A stretch of DNA of 13,756 bases from Candidatus Omnitrophota bacterium (GTDB lineage: Bacteria; Omnitrophota; Gorgyraeia; Aquiviventales; Aquiviventaceae). The DNA is taken from the NCBI GenBank assembly GCA_023247155.1, contig JAHFGZ010000006.1:18860-32615 (forward strand), given 5' to 3'. Positions 1 through 9,639 of this stretch are shown here, piece by piece (within the stretch, counting starts at the first letter, position 1; each line of letters opens with the position of its first letter). Below the pieces are notes generated by a model that was given only the letters and a program-made list of their open reading frames with translations, had not been told where the DNA came from and ran no database searches. The position numbers and the translations under genes are program-made.

Positions 1-746
1 GGGATGAACCAGAGGAACGGCACGATGATCTCGAAGACGAGCAGCGCGATCCCCAGCTGGTGGCACAGGGCGGGGTGCTGCCCGAGCCACGCTCGCCCCG
101 GGAAGTCGCGGACGACGCCGATCGGCGGGTAGTGCATGAGATGGTAATGCGGGTTGTCCGTGAGCCAGTTGCCGCCGGCGGTGACCTTGCTCAGGGCGGT
201 GTACCAGAACGTCCAGGCGAGCTGGAGCTGGAGCAGCCGCTGGATGAAGAACGGCCGCAGCCGCTTGTAGGCACGCTGCCGCCCGCGGCGCAGGGTGTCG
301 AGCGAGAGGAAATCGCCGTGGTAGCCTGTCACGCACATCAGGAACAGCGTGACGAGCAGGATGTCGAAGCTGAGCGTGCCGATGTGGAAATTGTTCAGGG
401 CATAGAAGTAGTCGCACGACAAGGTGAGGAGGATGGTGCTGGCCTGGGCGCAGAGGCCGAGCGCGAAGGCGGCGAGCGAGACCGCGAAGAGCCCCACGAA
501 CGCCCACACGACCGCGTCCGGGCTGGCGGCGACCAGGCGCAGGATGGGCGCGGGGAAGAACGAGTCGTTCTGCGTCTTGAAGGCGGTGGCGAGGTAGTTG
601 TCCTCCATGTGAAAGAACGAGGGGATCATGTGCGCCCCGACGGTGAACGCGACCGCCAGCCGGAAGAGCCCCAGGCTCAGCGATGGCCGCCGCTCGAGGA
701 ACGCGCGCAACAAAATGGGTCCGGGTCTATTTTCGCCGTAACTCAT
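1..746 (-). CDS. HTTM-family membrane protein (vitamin K-dependent carboxylase-like), 3' end cut by window edge
   Basis: The reverse strand is open from the ATG at 746 to base 1 with no stop, giving 248 codons of a protein that continues outside the window. It is rich in hydrophobic segments (about residues 27-45, 78-100, 103-115 and 125-143, and again near the truncated end). It carries a block at about residues 170-205 with a Q-rich helix, WFWYTALSK-like aromatic/Lys residues and a GGNW turn, the pattern I associate with HTTM domains, relatives of the vitamin K-dependent gamma-carboxylase membrane domain. The biochemical role of bacterial HTTM proteins is mostly unknown. The small membrane protein at 793-1242 lies 46 bp upstream on the same strand and is probably co-transcribed. 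The start is uncertain: an in-frame TAG lies shortly upstream of the ATG, no clear Shine-Dalgarno is visible, and residues 5-12 are encoded by one arm of a palindromic repeat, so a TTG at about codon 12 or 13 is an alternative. Confidence 0.8.
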   Translation of the reverse strand, partial: MSYGENRPGPILLRAFLERRPSLSLGLFRLAVAFTVGAHMIPSFFHMEDNYLATAFKTQNDSFFPAPILRLVAASPDAVVWAFVGLFAVSLAAFALGLCAQASTILLTLSCDYFYALNNFHIGTLSFDILLVTLFLMCVTGYHGDFLSLDTLRRGRQRAYKRLRPFFIQRLLQLQLAWTFWYTALSKVTAGGNWLTDNPHYHLMHYPPIGVVRDFPGRAWLGQHPALCHQLGIALLVFEIIVPFLWFI

Positions 747-790
747 TGTGCCGAAAGGATCGGTCTAAAAATAGGACCCGGTACCTTTTT
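712..790. repeat. REPIN-like inverted repeat pair between the two HTTM-cassette genes
   Basis: The arm at 712-733 reads A4-TGGGTCCGGGTC-TATTTT. The arm at 767-790, read on the other strand, is A5-GGTACCGGGTCC-TATTTTT. They pair over about 20 positions with a one-base offset, around a loop of about 33 bases. The A-run, GC core and T-run layout recurs at the other palindromes in this window. The left arm lies inside the apparent start of the HTTM gene. The right arm ends just before the stop of the upstream gene, where it could also act as an attenuator. No transposase is present here, so any link to a REP-associated transposase is inference. Confidence 0.65.
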
Positions 791-792
791 CA

Positions 793-1242
793 TCACTGGC
801 AACGGTAGGCGACCTGGCGCAGGATCCGGTCCGGGGCGTTGACCACGTCCGGGTACTCCGCATGGACGACCGCGAACGCGTCGTAGCCGGGGAACTTCCG
901 GCGCAGGTAGCGGCAGAACGAGGGCGCACGCTCGCGGTACAGGACGCCGACCAGGACGTTGCGGCGGATGTTGTCGTAGCCGACGGCGCGCGTCTCGAAG
1001 ATGTCGTGGGGATCCAGCTGGACCGCCTCGCGGCCCCGGAGGCCGTACACCTCGGCAAACCCGTAGGACCTGTCCACCTGGAAGAACATGATCCAGCCGG
1101 CCGGAGGGAAGAGCAGGGGGAGCTTGGGCAGCTCGCGCTTGACGAGCGGGCCGAGGTAGTTCGCCCGCAGCGTCTCGTACTGGAAGAGGAGCGTCCAGGC
1201 GATGACGAACCACGTGATGAGCGTGTGGCGGCGCAGGCGCAT
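793..1242 (-). CDS. Small single-pass membrane protein paired with the HTTM gene (hypothetical)
   Basis: This 149-residue protein starts with a positively charged MRLRR and one hydrophobic helix (about residues 7-24). A soluble part follows with a proline/aromatic stretch around residues 43-54 (LLFPPAGWIMFF), a VDRSYGFAEVYG segment, and a mixed basic region ending in RCQ. I do not recognise a named family. Its position immediately upstream of an HTTM gene suggests that it works with that protein as an anchored partner or accessory subunit. The first ATG is the only good start, because the TATAAT box at 1251-1256 (minus strand) places transcription initiation only a few bases upstream. That would make the mRNA nearly leaderless. 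GC-rich codon use matches the neighbours, so the frame looks truly coding. Confidence 0.72.
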   Translation of the reverse strand: MRLRRHTLITWFVIAWTLLFQYETLRANYLGPLVKRELPKLPLLFPPAGWIMFFQVDRSYGFAEVYGLRGREAVQLDPHDIFETRAVGYDNIRRNVLVGVLYRERAPSFCRYLRRKFPGYDAFAVVHAEYPDVVNAPDRILRQVAYRCQ

Positions 1243-1250
1243 GCACGCTC

Positions 1251-1265
1251 ATTATACGCTATAAT
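1251..1265. promoter_or_regulatory. Symmetric divergent -10 element (ATTATA-CGC-TATAAT)
   Basis: Bases 1251-1265 form a perfect inverted repeat with a consensus TATAAT on each strand: 1260-1265 for the aconitase, and 1256-1251 for the HTTM cassette. It is the most AT-rich spot in a GC-rich neighbourhood. Transcription starts would fall near 1272 (plus) and 1244 (minus). No consensus -35 is visible at the usual distance on either side (GCGCAT for plus, AACATC for minus), and there is no extended -10 TG. An activator may therefore be needed, or the element may instead be a binding site. Confidence 0.5.
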
Positions 1266-1274
1266 GAAAATGCG

Positions 1275-3536
1275 ATGTTGCGACCTGAAGAGCTGGACAT
1301 GATCAGGCGCCTGTACGGGCGGTTCGAGGCCGTCCACGCAGCCGCCCGCAAGCGGTGGAAGCGCCCGCTGACGCTGGCGGAGAAGATCTTGGTCGCTCAC
1401 GTCAAGGATCCCGAGGCGCAGCCCTTCGTCCGCGGGGAGAGCTATCTCACGCTGCAGCCGGACCGGGTCGTCATGCAGGACGCCACGGCGCAGATGGCGA
1501 TCCTGCAGTGCATGCAGGCGGCGCGCGACACGGTGGCGGTGCCGACGACGGTGCACTGCGACCACCTCATCCAGGCGCGGGTGGGCGTGTCGGAGGACAT
1601 GAAGGAGGCGCTTGAGGCCAACCGCGAGGTCTACGACTTCCTGCGCAGCGCCTCGGCGCGCTACGGGATGGGGTTCTGGGAGCCCGGGGCCGGCATCATC
1701 CACCAGGTCTTCCTCGAGCAGTACGCCTTCCCCGGCGGGCTGGTTATCGGGACCGACTCGCACACCCCCAACGCCGGCGGCCTGGGGATGCTCGCCATCG
1801 GCGTCGGCGGCGCGGACGCGGCCGACGTGATGGCCGGGCTGCCCTGGGAGGTCAAGTGCCCGCAGCTCATCGGGGTGCGCCTGACCGGGCGCTTAAGCGG
1901 CTGGGCCTCGGCCAAGGACGTCATCCTCAAGCTCTGCGGCCTCCTCACGACGAAGGGGGGGACGGACAAGATCATCGAGTTCTTCGGCCCGGGGACCCGC
2001 TCGATCAGCTGCACGGGGAAGGCCACGATCACCAACATGGGCGCGGAGGTCGGGGCGACGACGTCGGTGTTTCCGTTCGACGAGCGGATGGTCCGCTACC
2101 TCAAGGCGACCGGACGCGCCGAGGCGGCCGCCCTCGCCGAGCAGCACGCGAGCGCACTCACCGCCGATCCCGAGGTGGAGCGCGACCCCACGCGCTGCTT
2201 CGATGAGCTGGTCGAGATCGATCTCTCCACGCTTGAGCCGTACGTCGTCGGGCCGCGCCGGCCGGACCTCGCCCGGCCCATCTCGCAGCTGGCCAGGGAC
2301 GTCGAGGCGGGCGGGTTCCCGCCCCGGATCAAGGCCGCGCTCATCGGCAGCTGCACCAACTCCTCGTACGAGGATATCGAGCGCGCGGCCGCCGTCGCCC
2401 GGCAGGCGCAGGCGGCGGGCCTGTCGGCGCAGGTCTACTTCCTCATCACGCCGGGCTCCGACCAGATCCACAACACCATCCGGCGCGACGGGCAGCTGGC
2501 CGCGCTGGAGGCCATCGGGGGCACGGTGCTGGCCAACGCCTGCGGCCCGTGCATCGGCCAGTGGAAGCGCGACGACATCACGCCGGGCGAGGTCAACTCC
2601 ATCCTGACATCGTTCAACCGCAACTTCCCCGGGCGCAACGACGGCACCGCGGAGACGCTGGCGTTCATGGGCAGCCCCGAGCTCGTGACCGCCGTGGCGC
2701 TCGTCGGCGACCTGCGGTTCAATCCGCTCACGGACCCCGTGACCGCGCCGGACGGACGAGCCGTGCGGCTCAAGCCGCCGACCGCCCCCGAGCTGCCCGC
2801 GAAGGGCTTCGCCCAGGGCACCAGCGGCTACCTGCCGCCCAAGCCGCTGGCCGAGCGCCGGCGCATCGAGGTCGTCATCCCGCCAGCGAGCGAGCGGCTC
2901 CAGCGCCTGGAGCCGTTCCCCGCGTGGGACGGGAAGGAGCTCGAGCGGCTGCCCGTCCTCATCAAGGTCAGCGGGCCGTGCACCACCGACCACATCTCGC
3001 CGGCGGGGAAGTGGCTGCGGTTCCGCGGCCACCTCGACCGGATCAGCGACAACATGTTCACCGCCGCGGTGAATGTCTTCACGGGGCAAGCCGGCAGCGC
3101 CGTGGACCTGCTGGACGGAGAGACCCGTCCGATCCCGCAGGCCGCCCGCCACTACAAGGCGGAGGGCCTCGGATGGGCGGTCGTCGGGGATGAGAACTAC
3201 GGGGAGGGCTCCAGCCGCGAGCATGCGGCGATGTCGCCGCGCTACCTGGGCTGCAAGCTCGTCGTCGCGAAGGGCTTCGCCCGGCTGCACCTCACGAACC
3301 TGAAGAAGCAGGGCATCCTGCCCTGCACGTTCGCGGACCCGGCGGATGCCGACCGGGTCCAGGCGGGGGACCGCATCAGCGTCGCGGGCCTGCGGGCGCT
3401 TGCGCCCGGCTCGATGCTCTCCGCCACGCTCCACCACGCGGACGGCGCCGCCGAGTCGTTCCCGCTCCTCCACTCGCTCACCGCGGAGCAGGTCCGCTGG
3501 TTCAAGGCCGGGGCCGCCCTCAACCTCCTCACATGA
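1275..3536 (+). CDS. acn: Aconitate hydratase, mitochondrial (ACO2) type
   Basis: This cytoplasmic TCA-cycle enzyme interconverts citrate and isocitrate through cis-aconitate, using a [4Fe-4S] cluster. The three expected cluster cysteines are present: C360 in GSCTNSS, and C423 and C426 in NACGPCIGQW. Substrate-binding motifs include DSHTPN (D161-N166), and SSREHAA (S646-A652) in the C-terminal swivel domain. The opening RPLTLAEKIL resembles the start of the mature mitochondrial enzyme, and 753 residues fits that subfamily rather than the roughly 900-residue AcnA/IRP1 or AcnB types. Two starts are possible. ATG 1275 lies almost on top of the predicted transcription start. ATG 1299 (MIRRLYGRF) would leave a leader of about 26 bases with a weak GAAGAG-like site. 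No citrate synthase or isocitrate dehydrogenase is adjacent. It is divergent from the HTTM cassette and 55 bp upstream of the DUF502 gene. Confidence 0.96.
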   Translation: MLRPEELDMIRRLYGRFEAVHAAARKRWKRPLTLAEKILVAHVKDPEAQPFVRGESYLTLQPDRVVMQDATAQMAILQCMQAARDTVAVPTTVHCDHLIQARVGVSEDMKEALEANREVYDFLRSASARYGMGFWEPGAGIIHQVFLEQYAFPGGLVIGTDSHTPNAGGLGMLAIGVGGADAADVMAGLPWEVKCPQLIGVRLTGRLSGWASAKDVILKLCGLLTTKGGTDKIIEFFGPGTRSISCTGKATITNMGAEVGATTSVFPFDERMVRYLKATGRAEAAALAEQHASALTADPEVERDPTRCFDELVEIDLSTLEPYVVGPRRPDLARPISQLARDVEAGGFPPRIKAALIGSCTNSSYEDIERAAAVARQAQAAGLSAQVYFLITPGSDQIHNTIRRDGQLAALEAIGGTVLANACGPCIGQWKRDDITPGEVNSILTSFNRNFPGRNDGTAETLAFMGSPELVTAVALVGDLRFNPLTDPVTAPDGRAVRLKPPTAPELPAKGFAQGTSGYLPPKPLAERRRIEVVIPPASERLQRLEPFPAWDGKELERLPVLIKVSGPCTTDHISPAGKWLRFRGHLDRISDNMFTAAVNVFTGQAGSAVDLLDGETRPIPQAARHYKAEGLGWAVVGDENYGEGSSREHAAMSPRYLGCKLVVAKGFARLHLTNLKKQGILPCTFADPADADRVQAGDRISVAGLRALAPGSMLSATLHHADGAAESFPLLHSLTAEQVRWFKAGAALNLLT

Positions 3537-3553
3537 GGACAGTCGCTGCCTCC

Positions 3554-3582
3554 TTGAGAAGTACCCGGTACTTTGGTAGCAT
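3554..3582 (+). promoter_or_regulatory. Possible promoter for the DUF502-hppA pair, with a palindrome in its spacer
   Basis: TTGAGA (3554-3559) and TAGCAT (3577-3582) are separated by exactly 17 bases and resemble sigma-70 -35 and -10 boxes. Transcription would start around 3589, just before the ATG at 3592, which has no Shine-Dalgarno sequence. The spacer is filled by the palindrome at 3559-3573. The -10 matches consensus at only four of six positions, so this is a moderate call. Confidence 0.35.
3559..3573. repeat. 15-bp palindrome AAGTACC-C-GGTACTT
   Basis: This is a perfect 7-bp inverted repeat around a single central C, in the 55-bp gap between the aconitase and DUF502 genes. Its GTACC/GGTAC core is related to the GGTACC core of the arm at 767-790. 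It could be a solitary member of the same repeat family, a repressor operator placed between -35 and -10, or both. Confidence 0.5.
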
Positions 3583-3591
3583 TGTGTCCTC

Positions 3592-4242
3592 ATGAGCCCC
3601 ACCACTGCCCAGAAGCGGGAGGTCGACCGCCCCACAGGATCGGTCCGCATCGGCCAGGCGCTCCGACGGTACTTCGTGACGGGCCTGGCGGCGCTCTTCC
3701 CCGTCGCCGTCACCATCTGGCTGCTGGTCGCGATCTTCAATTTTGCGGACCACTTCCTCGGCCGGGCGCTTGGCTTCCAGCTCCCGGGGCTGGGCCTGGT
3801 GGTGACCCTGCTCGTCATTTTCGCGGTGGGCGTGTTCTCCATCCATTTCTTCGGGCGGGTGGTGTTCCGCACGGTCGAGCTGGGGTTCGCCCGGCTGCCG
3901 ATCGTGCGGAAGATCTACCCGGCGGTCAAGCAGCTGGCGCAGTTCCTCTTCAGCGAGGAGAGCCGCAACGCCGCGTTCCGCCGCGTGGTGCTGGTGCAGT
4001 ATCCACGCGCGGGGCTCTACTCGGTCGCATTCGTCACCAACGAAGCCGAGACGTCCGTGGCCGGCAGGCCGCAGACCCTGTTGACCCTGCTCATCCCCAA
4101 CCCGCCCTCGCCCTTCACCGGGCCCATCATCTTCGCGCCGGAGGAGGACGTCATCCCCCTCCAGCTCTCGGTTGAGGAAGCCGTCAAGCTGATCGTCTCC
4201 GGGGGCGTGGTGGCCTCGCCCCTCCAAGCGATGTCCAAATGA
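3592..4242 (+). CDS. DUF502 family membrane protein
   Basis: This 216-residue protein has a polar N-terminus, then two membrane helices (about residues 27-49 and 64-87). The cytoplasmic part contains the family's typical LPIVRKIYPAVKQL segment (about residues 102-115) and a C-terminal VEEAVKLIVSGGVV block. It matches the DUF502 family (PF04367), whose plant relatives are the LIKE-COV proteins. The molecular function is unknown. The gene ends 21 bp before the pyrophosphatase start and probably shares its transcript, suggesting a role in membrane or ion homeostasis, though this is inference from position only. The ATG at 3592 lacks a visible ribosome site and may be translated from a leaderless transcript. 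Confidence 0.88.
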   Translation: MSPTTAQKREVDRPTGSVRIGQALRRYFVTGLAALFPVAVTIWLLVAIFNFADHFLGRALGFQLPGLGLVVTLLVIFAVGVFSIHFFGRVVFRTVELGFARLPIVRKIYPAVKQLAQFLFSEESRNAAFRRVVLVQYPRAGLYSVAFVTNEAETSVAGRPQTLLTLLIPNPPSPFTGPIIFAPEEDVIPLQLSVEEAVKLIVSGGVVASPLQAMSK

Positions 4243-4263
4243 GGAGGACTATCGAGGACTGAC

Positions 4264-6528
<2,265 letters not shown>

Positions 6529-6529
6529 A

Positions 6530-6571
6530 AAGTGTCAGACACTTCTCAAAGCGCGGGAAGTGTCTGACACT
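6530..6571. repeat. Double palindrome with GTGTC-GACAC core at the hppA-livK junction
   Basis: AAGTGTC-A-GACACTT (6530-6544) and AAGTGTC-T-GACAC-T (6558-6571) are each palindromic, and they are separated by 13 bases. They can form two small hairpins or one large one. The left copy begins two bases after the pyrophosphatase stop codon and follows an A-run. The element is in frame with the livK signal-peptide region. I have seen GTGTCTGACAC palindromes as dispersed repeats in several bacterial groups. That link is recollection, not a search result. Confidence 0.7.
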
Positions 6572-7716
6572 GTTTCTTCTCTTGGCGGGACTGGGTGGGT
6601 GCGGAGGGCCGCGTGAGCCGGTCGTCAAGATCGGCTTCGTCGCGCCGCTCACCGGCGACCAGGCCCCGCACGGCCAGGACATGCTCCAGGGCGCCCGCCT
6701 GGCGGTCGCGCACGCGCTCACCGAGGGCCCGGTGATCCCCGGCCACTCCCTTGCGCTCGCCCCGCTCGACGACCAGCGCAACCCCACCCAGGCGGTCGCC
6801 GCGGCCAAGAAGCTCGTCGCCGATCCCGATGTGATGGCGGTGGTGGGCCATCTGAACTCCTCCTGCACGATGCCGGCCTCGGCGATCTACCACCAGGCCC
6901 GGATGCTGCACATCACCCCGATCTCCTCCAACCCCCAGATCTCCCGCCAGGGGTTCGACACCTTCTACCGCACCTGCGTCACCGACGACCTCCAGGGGCC
7001 GGCCGCGGCGCTCTTCGCCGTGCGCGAGCTGGGGGCCTCGCGCATCTTCATCCTGGATGACATGACGACCTACGGCCGCGGTCTGGCCAATGAATTCGAG
7101 AAGAAGCTCAAGGCGCTGGGGGCCGCCGTCCTCGGCCACGAGGGGATCACGCAGGGGGACAAGGACTTCACGCCGATCCTCACGAAGATCAAGGCGCTCA
7201 ATCCGGACCTCCTCTACTTCGCCGGGATGTTCCCCGAGGGGGCCCTGCTGATCAAGCAGAAGGCCGACGTGGGCCTGGCCGCCCGGTTCATGGGAGGGGA
7301 CGGGCAGTTCGATCCGGTGCTGATCGACCTCGCCACGCCGCAGGCGGCCGAAGGGATCTACCTGACCACGATCGGGTCCGACATCCACCAGACCCCGACG
7401 GCGCGCGCGTTCGTGGCTGAATACGAAGAGCAGTTCGGCCCGATCGGCGCCTACTCGGCCTACGCCTACGAGGCCACCTCGATCGCGATCTGGGCCATCC
7501 GCCAGGCCGGGGTGAAGGACCGCCGGGCCGTCCTCGCGACGATGAAGACGCTCAAGGACTACCCCGGCCTCTTCGGCCCGCAGAACTTCGACGAGAAGGG
7601 CGACAGCCTCATCCGCGACGTCGGCATCTTCACCGTCAAGGACGGCCGGTTCCAGTTCGTCAAGACCGCGGCTTGGGAGTAGCTCCGGTCAGGGGCGGCG
7701 CCCGCCGGTCCCCACG

Positions 7717-8619
7717 ATGACACCGCTGCAACTCTTCCTCCAGCAGCTCGCCAACGGCCTCACCCTCGGCGCCATCTACGCGCTCATCGCCCTAGGCTAC
7801 ACGATGGTCTACGGCGTGGTCCAGCTCATCAACTTCGCCCATGGGGAAATCTTCATGGTCGGCGCCTACGCCGCCCTCACCGTGGCGCTGGCGATCACCG
7901 GCGCGCCGTGGTGGGCGGTCCTGGCCGTCTGCGCCCTCGGCGCCATGGCGCTCTGCGGGGCGCTCGGCTGGGCCACGGAGCGGGTGGCGTATCGTCCGAT
8001 CCGCTCCGCCCCGCGCCTCAACGCGCTCATCACCGCCATCGGCATGTCGTTCGTCCTCCAGAACCTCGTCATGCGCATCTACGGCGCCACCGACCGGAGG
8101 TTTCCCGAGCTGTGGCCGGCCGTCCGCTGGCAGTGGGGCGGGGTGACGGTGACGCTCACGCAGGTCGTGGTGTGGGGGACGGCGGCGCTGCTCATGGTCG
8201 GGCTGCAGTGGCTGGTCATGCGCACCCGCCTGGGCGTGGCCATGCGGGCCACGTCGCAGGATGTGGCCGCCTGCGCGCTGCTCGGGATCCCGGTCAACCG
8301 CATCATCGCGGTCACCTTCGCCCTGGGCTCAGCCCTGGCCGCGGTCGGCGGGATGCTCTTCGGCGGCTACTACGGCACCATCAATTTCCACGACGGCTAC
8401 CTCACCGGGCTCAAGGCGTTCACCGCCGCGGTGCTCGGCGGCATCGGCAACATCCCGGGGGCCATGGTGGGCGGGGTCGTCCTCGGGCTGCTCGAGGGGC
8501 TGGGGGCCGGCTACCTCTCGTCGCAGTGGAAGAACGTCTTCGCCTTCGTGATCCTCGTGTGCCTGCTGCTCTTCAAGCCCACCGGCCTGCTCGGGGAGCG
8601 GGTCGCCGACCGGGCATAA
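7717..8619 (+). CDS. livH: Branched-chain amino-acid ABC transporter permease, LivH type
   Basis: This is one of the two inner-membrane channel subunits of the transporter. It has 300 residues with about eight hydrophobic helices. The family's opening motif is present (NGLTLGAIYALIALGYTMVYGV, about residues 13-34), followed by INFAHGEIFMVGAY (about 38-51). The cytoplasmic coupling loop that contacts the ATPases contains AMRATSQDVAACALLGI (about residues 175-191). The C-terminal half has the typical KAFTAAVLGGIGNIPGAMVGG segment. The length is normal for LivH. The start ATG has no obvious Shine-Dalgarno and follows livK after 34 GC-rich bases that include a short GGGC/GCCC hairpin, so translation may depend on the upstream gene. 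Confidence 0.96.
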   Translation: MTPLQLFLQQLANGLTLGAIYALIALGYTMVYGVVQLINFAHGEIFMVGAYAALTVALAITGAPWWAVLAVCALGAMALCGALGWATERVAYRPIRSAPRLNALITAIGMSFVLQNLVMRIYGATDRRFPELWPAVRWQWGGVTVTLTQVVVWGTAALLMVGLQWLVMRTRLGVAMRATSQDVAACALLGIPVNRIIAVTFALGSALAAVGGMLFGGYYGTINFHDGYLTGLKAFTAAVLGGIGNIPGAMVGGVVLGLLEGLGAGYLSSQWKNVFAFVILVCLLLFKPTGLLGERVADRA

Positions 8620-8622
8620 CAA

Positions 8623-9639
8623 ATGAGGAGACCGGTTCCCTCTTTCCCCTCGGAGGCGGTAGGAAACAGGGAACCGGTCCCGGGACTTGCGAAAAGACAG
8701 GCGCAGACACTTCGTTGGTCGCTCGGCGCGCTGGCGATGGCCGCGCTGCCGCTCGTCTACCCCCATCCGTATCACCTCGATGTGCTGACCACCTCGCTGC
8801 TCTACGCGCTCCTCGCCCTCGGGCTCAACCTCATCGTCGGCTTGACCGGCGTCCTGCACCTGGGGTACGCGGCCTTCTTCGCCATCGGGGCCTACACGTA
8901 CGGCTTGCTCAACCTCCGCGCTGGGTGGCCGTTCTGGCCGTCGCTCGTCCCGGCCGCGGCCGTGGCCGGACTCTTCGGGGTGGGCATCGGCCTGCCCGCG
9001 CTGCGCGTGCGCGGCGATTACCTCGCCATCGTGACCCTCGGCTTCGGCGAGATCGTCCGTATCGCGTTCACCAACCTGGAGCGGTGGACGGGCGGTCCGA
9101 ACGGCCTGCTGGGGATCGACCACCCGCGTCTCTGGTGGCCGGGCCATGGCATCTTCGACTTCGGCGTGGCCTCGGCGCCGTACTATTACCTCGTCTGCGC
9201 CGCGGTCATCCTCGCCGCAGCGCTCTGCGTGCGCCTGAGCCGCTCGCGCATCGGCCGCGCGTGGGTGGCCATCCGCGAGGATGAGCTGGCCGCGGCCTGC
9301 GCCGGGATCCCCGTGCTGCAGCTGAAGCTGCTGGCGCAGGGCTGCGGCGGCGCCATCGCGGGCCTCGCCGGCGCCGTCTTCGCTGCCAAGCAGGGCACCA
9401 TCACGCCGGACAGCTTCGATTTCATCCTGTCGGTCATGGTGCTGGCCATGGTGGTGCTGGGGGGCCTGGGCAGCGTCCGCGGCGCGATCGTCGGCGCGCT
9501 GGTGCTCGGCTCGCTGCCGGAGCTGCTGCGGGGGTTTGACCAGTACCGGATGCTCGCCTTCGGGCTGGCGATGATCGTGATCATGCGGCTGCGCCCGCAG
9601 GGGCTGTTCGGCCGGTCCTCCCATGCCTCCGCTGCTTGA
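8623..9639 (+). CDS. livM: Branched-chain amino-acid ABC transporter permease, LivM type
   Basis: This second channel subunit pairs with LivH. Of its 338 residues, the first 30 or so are hydrophilic and low in conservation. The core follows: ALLALGLNLIVGLTGVLHLGYAAFFAIGAY (family signature, about residues 63-92), RVRGDYLAIVTLGFGEIVR (about 128-146), GPNGLLGI, and the ATPase-coupling loop IGRAWVAIREDELAAACAGI (about 210-229). The C-terminal GGLGSVRGAIVGA and LRPQGLFG are also typical. The ATG at 8623 lies 3 bases after the livH stop and lacks a clear ribosome site. Residues 3-19 are encoded by an 18-bp-stem inverted repeat and look like an acquired extension; the true start could lie further in. 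The 3' end overlaps livG by 17 bases. Confidence 0.95.
   Translation: MRRPVPSFPSEAVGNREPVPGLAKRQAQTLRWSLGALAMAALPLVYPHPYHLDVLTTSLLYALLALGLNLIVGLTGVLHLGYAAFFAIGAYTYGLLNLRAGWPFWPSLVPAAAVAGLFGVGIGLPALRVRGDYLAIVTLGFGEIVRIAFTNLERWTGGPNGLLGIDHPRLWWPGHGIFDFGVASAPYYYLVCAAVILAAALCVRLSRSRIGRAWVAIREDELAAACAGIPVLQLKLLAQGCGGAIAGLAGAVFAAKQGTITPDSFDFILSVMVLAMVVLGGLGSVRGAIVGALVLGSLPELLRGFDQYRMLAFGLAMIVIMRLRPQGLFGRSSHASAA
8630..8679. repeat. Inverted repeat with GACCGGTTCCC arms inside the livM start region
   Basis: The left arm 8630-8647 and the right arm 8662-8679 are complementary at 17 of 18 positions around a 14-base loop. The loop itself carries CCTC-G-GAGG. The GGGAACCGGTC core differs from the cores of the other palindromes, but placement at a gene junction and the preceding A-run are shared. 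An mRNA stem this strong directly at the livM start would be expected to affect its translation. Confidence 0.75.

Noticed and set aside
60..842. 260-codon plus-strand frame opposite the HTTM gene
   Set aside because: The minus-strand frame codes for a hydrophobic HTTM protein; this frame is a charged shadow.
1893..3872. Long minus-strand open frame opposite the aconitase (659 codons)
   Set aside because: The composition is a compositional shadow (Arg, Glu, Ala, Gly), with no recognisable domain; the aconitase frame is unambiguous.
7693..7703. GGGC-GGC-GCCC mini-hairpin between livK and livH as a terminator or attenuator
   Set aside because: The stem is 4 bp with a 3-base loop and no T-tail, which is expected often in sequence this GC-rich.
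7908..9284. 458-codon plus-strand frame across livH and livM
   Set aside because: It is an out-of-frame shadow of two strongly conserved permease genes, with no domain of its own.
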